Source: Meloidogyne chitwoodi
Lineage: Eukaryota; Nematoda; Chromadorea; Rhabditida; Meloidogynidae
NCBI GenBank assembly: GCA_015183035.1
Contig: JACZZP010000008.1
Location: 2,356,001 to 2,420,000 of the forward strand
Length of the DNA: 64,000 bases
Reading direction: 5' to 3'
In this document: piece by piece, positions 34,299-44,844 of the stretch
Layout: every line of letters begins with the position of its first letter
How positions within the stretch are numbered: the stretch's first letter is position 1
Program-made: the position numbers and the translations under genes
Notes under the pieces: model-generated
Seen by the model: only the letters and a program-made list of their open reading frames with translations
Told to the model about the DNA's origin: nothing
Database searches by the model: none

Positions 34299-37200
34299 TC
34301 ACGCAATAATATAAGGTGCAGAAATACTAACTCCAACTATAGTACCAATCATTAAAATGGAAAAAATATATAGACAAAGCCGATCAATAACCATTGCTGC
34401 AAATTTCTATAAAATAGTTTTTATTTTCTATTTTAATATTTTTAAAATACCCAATTGCTAGATTGTTCACCTTCCCGATCTGCTTCTGTCATTCTTCTTG
34501 TGATTAACTGAAAAAGGCAAACGTTAAGAATCCGAGTGCGCTCCAGAAAATCTTGGGGATAAACTCACCCCCAAAATTTGTTTGATCTCTTCTCCTTTAA
34601 TTTGGGACCTACATATATCAATTTTGGGTCAATAAAAGATCAACCAAAGGCTTATTATCGTACAAAATTGTTAGTCAATTAGTTACTTTGAGCTCAGATA
34701 TGGAGGAATAAATTTCTACGGCTAAATTTTGAAGAAAATACCTTAATTTTCTTTAATTTAATTTTTAAGCTTTTTTGTATAAAATAGAAATTTAAAATTT
34801 TGACTAAATAATGTCCATAAAGTCAAGAAATTTAATAAAATTAAAATTAAAAATTTTCCACCGCTCAGTTTTCCGTAAAAAATTAATTTCCACTAGAAGG
34901 ATTCGAACCTTGGTCATTTTTGCTCATTCTCCCCCATAAACTGAGAGAATTTCCACTTGACCAAAAGTATATTAATTCTCCCTTATATTTTCTCAATAAT
35001 TCAGAAGACTGTATCTCGGCTTAAATAATAAATTAGAGATAACTGAAAGCTCATTCGATTCAGTTTTAAAAGCTCTTTCGAATGATAGATGTTTCGGTGA
35101 ATTTAACATGTAGAAAAAGGCTAAAAAATGTCAGTATATGCATTTCTCCAATAATATTACAATATTCAGAAGCCTGTAGTTCGGTATAAAAATGTCGTAA
35201 AGACTTTTTTATATTTGCGATTTGAGATCATTGTCTGATCTTTAATTTAGGACCAAATTTAGGGTTTTTGGCCCATCTAAAAAAATGTAGATCCAAATTG
35301 AAGTTTTGGCGTTTTTTGCTATTTTTTAGTAGATTGGTTTAGACCTCATATTTCGGTCTAGAAATTTTGTACAGACTTCTCGATCCTACCGATTTTAGAA
35401 AAATGTCTAATCTTTAATTCAAGACTAAATTTAGGGTTTTTGGCTCATCTAAAAAAATGTAGATCCAAAATGAAGTTTGGCGTTTTTTGCCATTTTTGTA
35501 GGTCGGTTTAGACCTCATATCTCAGTCTAAAAATGTCGTAGACTTTTTTATACTTGCCATTTTAGATCATTGTCTGATCTTTATTTTAAGACCAAATTTA
35601 GGGTTTTTGACCGGATTAAAAAAAAGTAGTAGTAATTTAAAAAATACCCTTAATTCTCTTGCAATTCTTTGTAATGTTAATAGTAACGCTTGTTGTTCTC
35701 TATTAGAATCTATCAATCTATTATCATTATCTATAGTAGCTCCTCTTTGTAGTAATAAATTCTTTCGCCGATTAAAATCACCTCCATAAAGTAATTGATG
35801 TACTCGATGATCAATTTCTAATGAAGCTCTTAATAAACATTTAACGTTCACTTCTGAAGGATCATTACCTTGAGCCAGTTTCAGTATCTTTAACATTACG
35901 AATTAATGATTGACTTTGATGTTTAGGCCTAGAACAGGGTAACAATGAAGGAAGTGTTTCCTAAAAAAATAAGCTGATATTGGAGGGTTCGAACTCGCAA
36001 TCTTTCCCCTGTAGCAGAAATCACTACCGACTATTAATTAAAAAACTAACCCAACTAAGAATTATTCCAGGTCTCTCCATACGCAGCATCCAAGGTAACC
36101 AATAAAGAAGAAGAGTTCGAGCCTTTTTGAAAAAATTGAAAAAATAATACTAAATATTGTACGGTTTTTCCCATTTCATGTGTTTCTGGTGTTCTGTAAT
36201 GCAAATTTAGAACCTAAATAATATTTTTAAATTTAAAAATAAAATTTAATAAAACTAACATAAACAGTAAATACTGTAGATGCTGTAACTATTAACTAAA
36301 AGAATGTAAAATATTAAGAAAATTAAAAATATTTTTACCATGCATGAAGAAAAGAAAAGGCCAAGAAGGGGGACGGCTTCAGAAGTCGGAGGAGACATTT
36401 CTGAGAGAATTGAAAGAAAAAAGCAAATTGAAAGGAGAACAGTTATTTCTGAAATTTGGAAATTTCAAGGAAAATTCCGGAAAATTATAAATTTCAAAAA
36501 TAAATTTTTAAAGTAAAAATCTTTGAAAGGAAAAATAAAAAGCCATCAAGAATAGTCGAACCCGCGTCATTTGCATATAAACGCGGGCACTAAACCACTA
36601 CACCACGACTTGCTTATACTTTAAGAGTAATTAAACATTACATACGTAAAGTAATTTTTTCTCCTGCTTCAGGAGGAAGAGTAAAGCCAAGAAGTGACCT
36701 TAAAAATGATTCTATAAAAGATATAAATCATATTTTTTGTATTATAAATTTGTTTATGATAAAAAAATGTTTGGCATTAGAAATTTTATAAAGATTGACA
36801 TTGTTGTTGTTAAAAGGCAAGGCATAATTAAATTAAAGCCATAATAGAGAGTACGACGTCGCATATGTAAATAAAAAGTTAAATCTGGATAAGGTTCTTT
36901 TGGACAACAATCGTAAAATTTCTCGCTACGAGCAACAGTAGTCATTGGAAGAGCCCATTCCCCATTTGAAAGATATTCACTTGTATCGAAGCCACCCTGA
37001 TTATTAAAATTAATAAAATTATTAAATATTCTACCTTAGCAGGTTGTAAATCTAAATAAAATCCTGAATAAGTCCAAGAACCAAATTTAAAGAAACAACG
37101 TTGCTCGTCAAAAGGAAACCTTTTTTAATGTTAATAAAATAATTTTTATCCTCTTACCATTTAATTTCTATTTTACAACTTATTTTAAAAATCCCTGGAG

Positions 37201-38082
37201 GTACCCAACTAATATCTCCACTGCTATAAACAACCATATTTGTTGGATAAGTTGAATCAAAGTTTGGATCAACAGAATTATACTGAACATATAAATATTA
37301 TTAGAAAATAAATAATTAAATAATAAATTAACTAAAAGAACATCAGGTTTCCAAATTTTACCAGCTGGAAAACGAACATCACTTTATTTAAAAAATAAAA
37401 TTTTTCAAAAATTGGTTGGATTTTGTAACTTATCTAAACAAATTTACCTAATATTTCCATACTCATTAGGATCCCAACGCAATTTATAATCATTCCAAAA
37501 ATAATCTAGCCAAGCATTAACATGTACAATCTTTTTTTAATGTTTTTTCCCAAAAAATCAATTATATATATTTAATTACTTGATTTTTTTCATCTACATC
37601 AATTAATTGTTGAAGAGAAACTTTTAAATGTACTGTAACTGGTTGAGAATGATTTTCCACGGGGCGTTCAAAGATATTATAATCGCGAAGAAGGTCTTCA
37701 TAACTAACATTAATTTAAAAAATGCCTCATGATTAAGAAAAAATTATATCCTTATGATTAAGAAAGATAATTGAAGTGAAAATAAAAAAAGGTAGACATG
37801 GGCATCGAACCCTTCTGTAAAACAACTGTAGTCCAGAGCACTACCACTACACCAGATCGACCGTTTAAAGAACATTTTTGTTTCTACATATTATCCATTG
37901 AATTGTGTAAATTTGAAAGAATTCACTATTTCAGAGGAAAATTTAGCTTTTTTAATTAAAAAAACGATTCACAATAACTTAAAGATATAAGGAACTTACA
38001 GTCTTCTCTCGTGTGGACTGGCATAGACAGAAAAATATATAAACAAAGAAAATAAATAATACAAAAATAAAATTATAAGCAT
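34299..38082 (-). CDS. acr-16: Nicotinic acetylcholine receptor alpha subunit, ACR-16 (N-type)
   Basis: Sixteen exons (38000-38082, 37580-37703, 37448-37530, 37333-37381, 37158-37282, 37035-37119, 36800-36996, 36646-36698, 36339-36448, 36260-36295, 36163-36213, 36051-36122, 35869-35960, 35648-35828, 34451-34507, 34299-34406) give 501 residues, about the length of C. elegans ACR-16. Signal peptide 1-22 is followed by SPHERRLYEDLL. The Cys-loop is C149-C163 around WFPFDEQRC. The loop-C vicinal pair C213-C214 marks an alpha subunit. TM1 is [14 protein letters not shown]2 is [20 protein letters not shown], with the cation-selective GEK ring. The C-terminal helix reads [18 protein letters not shown]-16 forms homopentameric, levamisole-insensitive channels at the neuromuscular junction. 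Loop C reads CCPKEPYPD, one residue longer than the CCPEPYPD I recall. The introns are filled with repeats. Confidence 0.95.
34889..34967 (-). pseudogene. tRNA-like element in acr-16 intron
   Basis: Read on the minus strand: TTTTGGTCAAGTGGAAATTC as the A-box region, then AAGGTTCGAATCCTTC, a near-perfect B box and T arm. An ATTCTC/GAGAAT pairing could form the anticodon stem, but the loop is too long. The host intron is 34508-35647. Confidence 0.5.
34990..35620. repeat. Tandem array of about 170-bp units in acr-16 intron
   Basis: TTAGGGTTTTTGGCCCATCT-type blocks recur at 35259, 35431 and 35598, i.e. 172 and 167 bp apart. Each is followed by AAAAAAATGTAGATCCAAA and TGGCGTTTTTTGC in the first two copies. 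A more diverged pair, TCAGAAG(A/C)CTGTA, recurs at 35001 and 35166 (165 bp apart). So about 3.5 units are visible, with divergence rising to the left. Confidence 0.8.
35973..36034 (-). pseudogene. tRNA-like element in acr-16 intron
   Basis: On the minus strand: ATAGTCGGTAGTGATTTCTG as a degenerate A-box region, and GCGAGTTCGAACCCTCC as a B box and T arm. It occupies most of the 90-bp intron 35961-36050. Confidence 0.45.
36541..36616 (-). pseudogene. tRNA-like element in acr-16 intron
   Basis: On the minus strand: GTCGTGGTGTAGTGGTTTAG as the A-box region and GACGCGGGTTCGACTATTC as the B-box region. CCCGCGT and ACGCGGG form a 7-bp stem between them, which competes with a normal cloverleaf. It lies in the intron 36449-36645. 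Confidence 0.5.
37791..37862 (-). pseudogene. tRNA-like element, 72 nt, in acr-16 intron
   Basis: Exactly 72 nt with a near-intact acceptor stem (GGTCGAT against GTCTACC, 6 of 7 positions paired counting one G-T) and T arm (GGG TTCGATG CCC). The D arm (GGTGTAGTGGTAGTGC) keeps the A box. The anticodon stem cannot pair, so it is probably a tRNA pseudogene or a SINE head rather than a working tRNA. It lies in the intron 37704-37999. Confidence 0.6.
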
Positions 38083-38866
38083 TTTTAACTAGGATTTTTC
38101 ACTTGTTTTGAATTTTTTACAATCTTTCATTGGATTTTAAATCATCCAAGGTATTTAAAAATAAAATCCATGAAAATTATATGGGATTGAACAACTGTTA
38201 ACTTAAACCACACAAAAAATTAAAAACAAATAGAACAATTGTTAGAATTATTTTAAATAAAAATATTAAATTTTTTTTAATTTTTATTAAAATTTGTGAT
38301 TATTTTTCGGAACCACGCATTAAAAATAAAAGGAAAAATAATGATAATCCATACAAAAAATTCTTATAGTCCCCCTTTGATAAAATAAGGCAGTGGGCAT
38401 CGTTTAAAAAATAAGCAAGAAAATGCTATAATGTAATATGAAAAGTAAGTCATACACTTAATCCTTTTAAATTGCTTTAAAAAACAAAAAAAGGAATTGA
38501 AAAACTGGTAAATTAAATTGAAAAATAAAATTATAAATGGGGACTTAAAGTAACCATTTATAAAAAAAATAACATTTTCTACCTAGTATATATTGGACTT
38601 TAGTGAATTTAAGGAATGCTAGAAAATATACAAACTCTACAAAAATTAATTATAAATTTTATTTTTTAATTCCTAAACATTTTTTTATCCTCTATATAAT
38701 AAATAATTGTCAATGAAAGACAGAGATCAATTAAACCAAATTAACTTTAAAAAAAAGACTAGACAATTTCTAAACGAAAGCAATAAACAAGTGAATAGAG
38801 TACTATATTAGAATATTAATTTTTACAAACACCGGATCACTTTTATTTCCTTATTCCTTTTTTTAG
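38083..38866. other. Upstream region of acr-16
   Basis: 784 bp between the acr-16 start codon and the ChaC stop codon. It is AT-rich. I recognise no specific control element or gene. Confidence 0.4.
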
Positions 38867-39773
38867 TTAACCTTTCGTGCTTTCACTTCGTTTCCTTCGT
38901 CCCTTTTTATCCGCCAAGTAGGCCAGATTATAGTTCAATTTTTCCAAGATAGAATCGTCATGTTCCAAATATTTGCACTCTTCAATCTATAAAAATATTA
39001 AAGATATTTATAAAATTTTAAAAAAAAACCAATTTAGCTTCAATTTGGAAAAGATGTTCATCAATAATACTCGGTGCCATTCGTCTTTGGCAATCAGCAA
39101 GTCTGAGGGCATATTCCAAATTACTGCCGCTGCAGCCGCGACTTCGAATAATCTTTAAAATAAAACTTTTAATTATTAAAGATATTAAAATAACCTGTCT
39201 AACTATCTCACTAATATCGCAAGGCCCAGAATTGTAAATATTGTCACTGCTAATCGGAGAAATGTATACACTTAGTAAGAAAGGTTCAGAACCATTAGTT
39301 GGGTAAAATTGAACTCTTTGCAACTAAAAAACTTTTTCAATTATTAAATAATATTTTTAAAAACCTCATAACCAGCCCTTTCTCGCATATCTAAATATTC
39401 AATAGTTTGCTGCACACGTTCTTCAGGAATTTTATAAGCAATTCCCCAGCAAAAACCTTCTACATCAGGAATAAGGCTGACTACTCGACCAGGCTAAAGA
39501 ATAATTATTAAATGTAATATTAAAAAAGTAACATTATCAGGTGTGCCACGGTGATCGGGACTCAGTTGCCAAAAACGACGAGAATATCCCAATACAACAC
39601 CTGGAAAAAATTATGCAATTAGAATAAAAAATCAACGCTCAGGACACCCAGCCACAAAATCTGGGATGTTCAACCACAAAAAATTAATATAATTTAAGAG
39701 ACTCACCAGGAACGGCCTTCTCATGCACAAAATTTGGATTCCAAAGTAGAGACCCGTAGCCGAATACAAACAT
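38867..39773 (-). CDS. ChaC-type gamma-glutamylcyclotransferase
   Basis: Six exons (39707-39773, 39533-39600, 39365-39493, 39195-39323, 39030-39152, 38867-38986) give 211 residues, near the 184 of human CHAC2. The N-terminus MFVFGYGSLLW carries the GYGSLxW substrate loop. YSRRFWQLSPDHRGTPDNPG and GRVVSLI follow. The block YLDMRERAGYE holds the catalytic glutamate (RERAGY, usually REKxGY). The family cleaves glutathione to 5-oxoproline and Cys-Gly in the cytosol. The C-terminus is an extra basic tail of about 15 residues (DKKGRRKRSES). An acceptor TTTTCAG at 39857-39858 lies 83 bp before the ATG. PPCDC ends 249 bp upstream on the same strand, so the pair could be one operon. Confidence 0.92.
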
Positions 39774-40021
39774 GTTTATTGCTTTCGAAGTTAGTAAAAT
39801 AAATTAGAAAAATAAATGCTACGGCCGATTAGGTTCGGCTTTGTCAAATTTTATACCTGAAAACAAAATGTATGTTAGCAAACATTTGAATAAAAAAATA
39901 TGTAAAATATGCGAATGTTAATCAATGAAAAAGTAAAAGCGCGTTTTGAATGGCAAACAAAAAAGCCAAAGGTTTATTAAAATAAAGGGTCGAGCAAATT
40001 GAGAAAACAATAATTAGGTAT
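39774..40021 (-). promoter_or_regulatory. Short spacer between PPCDC and ChaC, candidate operon junction
   Basis: 248 bp separate the PPCDC stop codon from the ChaC start codon. On the minus strand a TTTGTTTTCAG acceptor (AG at 39857-39858) leaves an 83-nt leader. A GCCGA/TCGGC hairpin (loop ACCTAA, around 39823-39838) lies in that leader. The spacing and acceptor suit SL2-like trans-splicing of a downstream operon gene. Confidence 0.45.
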
Positions 40022-41089
40022 TTAATAATCAGAGTAAGAATAGACGGCAAATTTATTTTTTATATCGGAAGCAAGAATTGAAGCAATCATTTGAGGTGAT
40101 GCCATTGCACCATAACCTTTGTCGCCACACATTAATTCTTTTTCGATGGGTGGAATCTCCTAAGGATTTAAATATTTTACAAAAAAAATTGCTGAAGTCT
40201 GTAAAGTAAAAAATGAAAAAATACTCTATAAAGTAGAAGTTCCTTTAACGTTTTCAAATGTTGATAAGTGAGAGGATTTTCCCACATTGCAGTATTCATT
40301 GCAGGTGCAAAATAAAGTAACTTTTTCTGATCCCAAGCACGAATTAAAGAAGTCACTAAATTGTCACTAAATCCATTTGCAATTTTTGCAAGTGTATTAG
40401 CATCCAAAGGTGCTACAACTAATGAATCCGCCCATTTACGAAGTTCTTTAAATTAAAAAAAATAAATTAAAAAATATAATTTTAAACCAATATGTAAAAC
40501 AGGATCGCCACGTTTCTTCCACATATTCCATTCATCACGATCCTCATAAACTGTCACATCTCTTAAATCATTTGGGTCAAAGAAGTTAAGAGCACTTAGC
40601 GTTGTTACAACCTTATTGAATTATAATAATTAAAAAATTTATAAAAAACCTTTATAATAAGTTTATTAGGCGGTGATTGACGTTTAAGTTCTTGTATAAG
40701 TTCATTAGTTTTAATTGCAGCAACACTTCCAGTAACAGCCAAAATTATATGATATTTACCGCCTAGACGATTAACACGATGCCCACTATCAAAAGCAGGA
40801 CGCCGTTGAAATGGGATAGATAATAGAGGAACAGAATTTGAAGGCTAAAATGTAAAGATAAAATCTAAAACTTACCACAAGGTAAATCTTTAACAGATAA
40901 AAAAACTTCTTAAAAATAAACCTGAGCACCATTCGCACCACTCGCAACAACTTCAAGACTAACTTCTGCTCTCAATGGTTGTTCATTTATATCAGAATTA
41001 TTGTCATCTTTCTCCTCATCGCTTTCCATTTCTACTTTTCCACGCTTTTCAGGTGGGGGAATATTTGTCTCCACTGTTGAGTCTTCCAT
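40022..41089 (-). CDS. Phosphopantothenoylcysteine decarboxylase (PPCDC, CoA synthesis)
   Basis: Five exons (40922-41089, 40650-40844, 40488-40611, 40225-40445, 40022-40159) give 281 residues. The flavoprotein core carries HIILAVTGSVAAIKT (FMN-binding start), ADSLVVAPLDANTLAKIANG, and FAPAMNTAMWENP, the PxMNxxMW substrate clamp. ELMCGDKGYGAMA near the C-terminus holds the family's CGDxGxGxM block with the active-site cysteine. The enzyme decarboxylates 4'-phosphopantothenoylcysteine, the third step from pantothenate to coenzyme A. An acidic N-terminal extension of about 75 residues (MEDSTVETN, then Asp/Glu-rich) is not part of the core. The start was chosen at 41089 because a TTTTTAG acceptor sits just upstream (about 41115). 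Confidence 0.92.
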
Positions 41090-41926
41090 CTTGATATTTA
41101 TGCTTTGTAGAGAACTAAAAATAATTTTAAATGTAAATATTGTAAAAAATAAACATTTTAAAGAAAAAAGGTAAACAAGAAAACCCAAAATTAGTTTTTC
41201 AAGAATTAAATAAAAAAGAATTTTTTAAATATACTATTTTAATAAAATAGTATGCAGAAAAGAGAAAGAGAAAAAATACAAAATGTCTACAGAACGAAAC
41301 GCCAATATTAAAAAAAAGCGAAATAACAAAAGTAAAAATATTTGAAATAGGAGGAACATTTTTATTTAAGTGTTTTATATATTCACCACCTGTCTTTATA
41401 AAAAGTCGCTAGACTGACATTAGCATTAAAAAAGCAATGATGCAATAAAATGTGAAAAATCATATATTTAAAGTTTACCCTATGATAAAATGTATACCTT
41501 AAACCCTAAATAATGAAAGGAGATTATATATTAGCTAATCAAATGATGAATTAAGAAAGATTAAAGGAACAAGGAAAAAATAACTTTTATTTTTTATTTA
41601 ATTTCTATTGTTCAATAAAATTTAGAAATTTTATTTGAATTTTTATTTGAGAAAATATTTCTTTTTATAACCTTAAAAGGCTTCTTTTTTATTTATTTTC
41701 CACCCACATAATTTTTTGTAGAATTTATATTCCTCACTTGCCACGTTTTTATTTTTTGTCTCTTCTTACTAATTCACATAAATGTGTTTGGCGTGATGTA
41801 ATTATTTTTCTTCTTTACTTCCCAAAATGATGCAATAAAAATGAGATTTTACGTGTATTTTTAAGAAAAATGTGGAACAATAAAGTGTAAAAATAAACGA
41901 TTGTTATGAAGGACAGTTTAAGTGTT
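41090..41926. other. Intergenic spacer
   Basis: 837 bp between PPCDC and the ground-like gene, AT-rich. The TTTTTAG acceptor near 41115 probably defines the PPCDC leader. No other gene is seen. Confidence 0.4.
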
Positions 41927-43705
41927 TTATCCTGTTCTAAATACAAAACAAACACCATCGGCAACATCCCCCGCACAAAATTTCTCTGAATGAATAATAT
42001 ATTCCAGCATTTTTGGGGCACAAACAACATGGAAAAGAATGTTATGCCGTGTTACATTAATTGGTGGCAATAATCGCTGTTCTATTCGTTCCATTATTTT
42101 CTATTTTTTGAGGGATTAGAAATTTATTGCAAAAAAAAAATAAATTTACCTCTTTTGCCAAATTCATCTTTAACGCATAAGCCTCTCCCAAAATCATACC
42201 CAATGCTTCATCGTTGCATTTATTCTCATCTCTCTTCTTGGTATGAAACGCTAACTCATCAACAGAAGATATTCCACTATGTAAATAAGGTTTTGTGACA
42301 GTTCTTACACCATATGATTTAAATAATGCAGTCGTTTTACAAGGAACTCCACATCGTAGACAACAATTCTGAATAGGGGGAAGAGCTGGAATTGGTTGTG
42401 GTGTTGGAACAGGACAGGGTGGGCAATTCATCTGTTGAAAAATATTAAATATTTTGCTATTCCAGTAATAAATATTAAGCCTCAAACCATGAGTAAAATA
42501 TTTTTGAGATAATCCCTATACAACTCAGTGGAACAAATCCAGAAATGAAAGTACCTGTGAATATGGCTGCTGCCATTGCTGCGGTGAAGGCTGATAGATT
42601 GTTGAAGGCAGAGGCGGTGGTTGTTGTTGTTGATACACTGGAATAGTTGTTGGATAAATTATTGGAGGCATTGGTTTTGGAAGTGGAACATCAACAGGTG
42701 TAATAGTTGGTCGAGCATAGCGAACAGCATAACTGTCAAAATTTCCATCCCGTTGTAATTGTGGATTAATACGCTGACGAGTATTTGTTGTTTTTATTCG
42801 ATCATCACCTCCGCTTTTGTTTTCAGCATCAATGCGCTCTTCATTGTCTTCAATTTTTTCGAATGGATCCTTTACTTTTTCATGGACAATTTGTTGTTGC
42901 TCTTGTCTTTCTTCAGGAGTGTGAACGAATTTTTCTTTAGCTGGTATAGGATTTTGGTAAAGATTTTCTCAAATTTTAAAGTTATTAAATAATTAAAAAT
43001 TATATTTCTCTTACCGGGATAATAAGGAGAAGTCATTGGTGACTGTTTTCCATAACCATATCCATAGCTTAGGCCTGGTTGCGGCGAATAAGGTGATGAC
43101 ATTGGAATTTGATATGTTTGAGGCATTGGTCTAGTCGCATATGACGGAGGTGGAAGTTGTTGATTTTGAGAATAGGGAACTTGAGAAGATATTAAATGAT
43201 ATTGATTTTGCTGCGGATATATTGGATTATTTGGAAGAGATTGTTGAGGTATCGGTTGCGGTAGAAAAGGCTGTTGGTATGTGGACAACGGTGTACAAGG
43301 TACATTTGGCGTTGTCAATCTCGGTAGAGGTAGAGGACATGGAGAAGAAGGAGAACAAGGCACTGGACACGGTAGTTGAGGTTGAGTTGGAGGTGGTGAT
43401 GGAGGAAGAGGACAAGGCAGCGGGCATGGTAGTTGCGGTTGTGGGGGCAGTGGCGTGTGAGGTGTAGGAGAACAAGGCATTGGGCAAGGATGTGGCTGTG
43501 GAAGTGGTGGCGCGGGAGGTGACGGCGGTGGTATCAACGGTGGATGGCATGGCTGTGGAAGTGGTGCTGGAAAACAAGTAGATTGCTCCGGGCCACATAA
43601 AGTCGCTGAGGCAATAATGTTGCTTCCATGTTCAAGAAATGTTGAAAAGAACCATGGAGGTGGCACTAGAATTAGAAGAAAAATTTGCCGAAATTGAATA
43701 TTCAT
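41927..43705 (-). CDS. Ground-like (GRL) protein with long proline-rich region
   Basis: Four exons (43015-43705, 42555-42967, 42150-42431, 41927-42100) give 519 residues. A secretion signal (IFLLILVPPPWFF) is followed by some 200 residues of Pro/Cys-rich repeats (PCPLPCPLPPSPP, CPVPCSPSSPCP), then Gln/Pro/Tyr-rich sequence. The C-terminal 80 residues form a ground-like domain: KCNDEALGMI, then HVVCAPKMLEYI, HSEKFCAGDV and VCFVF. These keep the four cysteines in the order CN...C...YC-like...C(Y/F)xF. Ground-like proteins are hedgehog-related, nematode-specific and secreted from hypodermis and other epithelia. The exon 1 to 2 acceptor (TTTGAG) is weak. Which grl gene this is I cannot say. Confidence 0.82.
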
Positions 43706-44844
43706 TTTTATGTTGGGGATAATTCAAAAATGACAACTAAATGGTTGTCAGTAAATGGGCGGAGGGATTATATGTAATAAATTTCACATCAAATAAAGCT
43801 ATGAAAACGAATGAATGAAATAGAGTAGCATAAAAGAAAATGAAGGTTCACTTTGAATTTGATAGCGGCGGATTTTCTAGATGGCCTTGGCAGCGAGAAA
43901 CCAAGGGAAACGTCCTTACGTGGATGAAAATCACTGATGGGTAGAGGACGCGCACCATCGCACTCCGTAGAAAGCTAAAGAATAGTTAAAGCAAAAAGTC
44001 CTTGCCTAACGAATGAAAGAAATTATATTCAGATATTCAGACGCCAATTTACCAGTATTTATAAGGATAATCTCAGATATAACTTGACTATTTGTTTTGA
44101 TTTTAAAATGAAAAGAATACCTTGTTTGTTTTTGATTTATTTTCATTCATACTATTTGTTATCCTTTAATTGCGCCAATTAGCTCAATCGTTGCAAATGA
44201 CCACAAAAATGGTGGTCAAAAAATAAGTTTCATACATCGAAATTATCGAATTCTTTTGTCTTTAAACCATTATCTTAAAATGATTTAAAGTATTTTAGAA
44301 CACTTAAGGTAACTCTGAAGTTTTTGAACATTTTTAAGTAATGTATAATATAAGTATATAACATTTATTTAATACTTAAGAATTTATAGTGGTGAAGGAA
44401 TCAACAATTATTTAAATAAAAGAAAAAATATCTGACAATTTTGTCTTTCATTACCGATTTTCCTTATGTCTCTATTTTATAAATAATAGATTTGAGATGT
44501 CTATTAAAATTTTAGGGAATGACAGAATCAAAAAGTATCCTTATATAGTATAAAATAGAGACGAGGAAAGTCGGAAAAAATTAGAGCGAATGGAGAAAAA
44601 ACAAAGCAAAAAATGAATGAAGACACAATTATTTTAAGAAAACAAATAATTTAAAACCAATTATAGTCAAAAAAAGGTGCGGTACTTGGTAAGGAGGAGA
44701 GAACAAATAAATTTAATATTTAAATGACGAATAAGAAATATTATTACCTAAAAAAGATAAAAAAACCCAAAAACAAACAAAGGTGGCAGCAGAGTCCCCA
44801 TAATACATTTCTTATTACAAGCAAGTGAACTGTCTTCAACACTC
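43706..44844. other. Spacer with an isolated GC-rich block
   Basis: 1.1 kb between the GRL and calreticulin genes. A block at about 43860-43980 is much richer in G and C than its surroundings and contains a CCTTGG/CCAAGG hairpin (43885-43906). The remainder is AT-rich. No long reading frame is present. Confidence 0.4.

Noticed and set aside
35870..35900. A 31-bp intron GTAATG...CTCAAG in the acr-16 intracellular loop
   Set aside because: It restores a frame, but it would remove RNVKDTE, which matches the SLIRN-KD block I recall from ACR-16. A 40-bp intron (35829-35868) keeps this block and also joins in frame, so it was preferred.
37791..37862. Functional tRNA gene
   Set aside because: Acceptor and T arms fold, but the anticodon stem has four non-pairing positions, so a working tRNA is unlikely.
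43141..43598. Long open frames on the plus strand and in a second minus frame across the proline-rich region
   Set aside because: They overlap the GRL exon that has a signal peptide, correct splice sites and a ground-like domain. Proline codons (CCN) read in other frames give open Val/Glu-rich or Thr/Ser-rich shadows.
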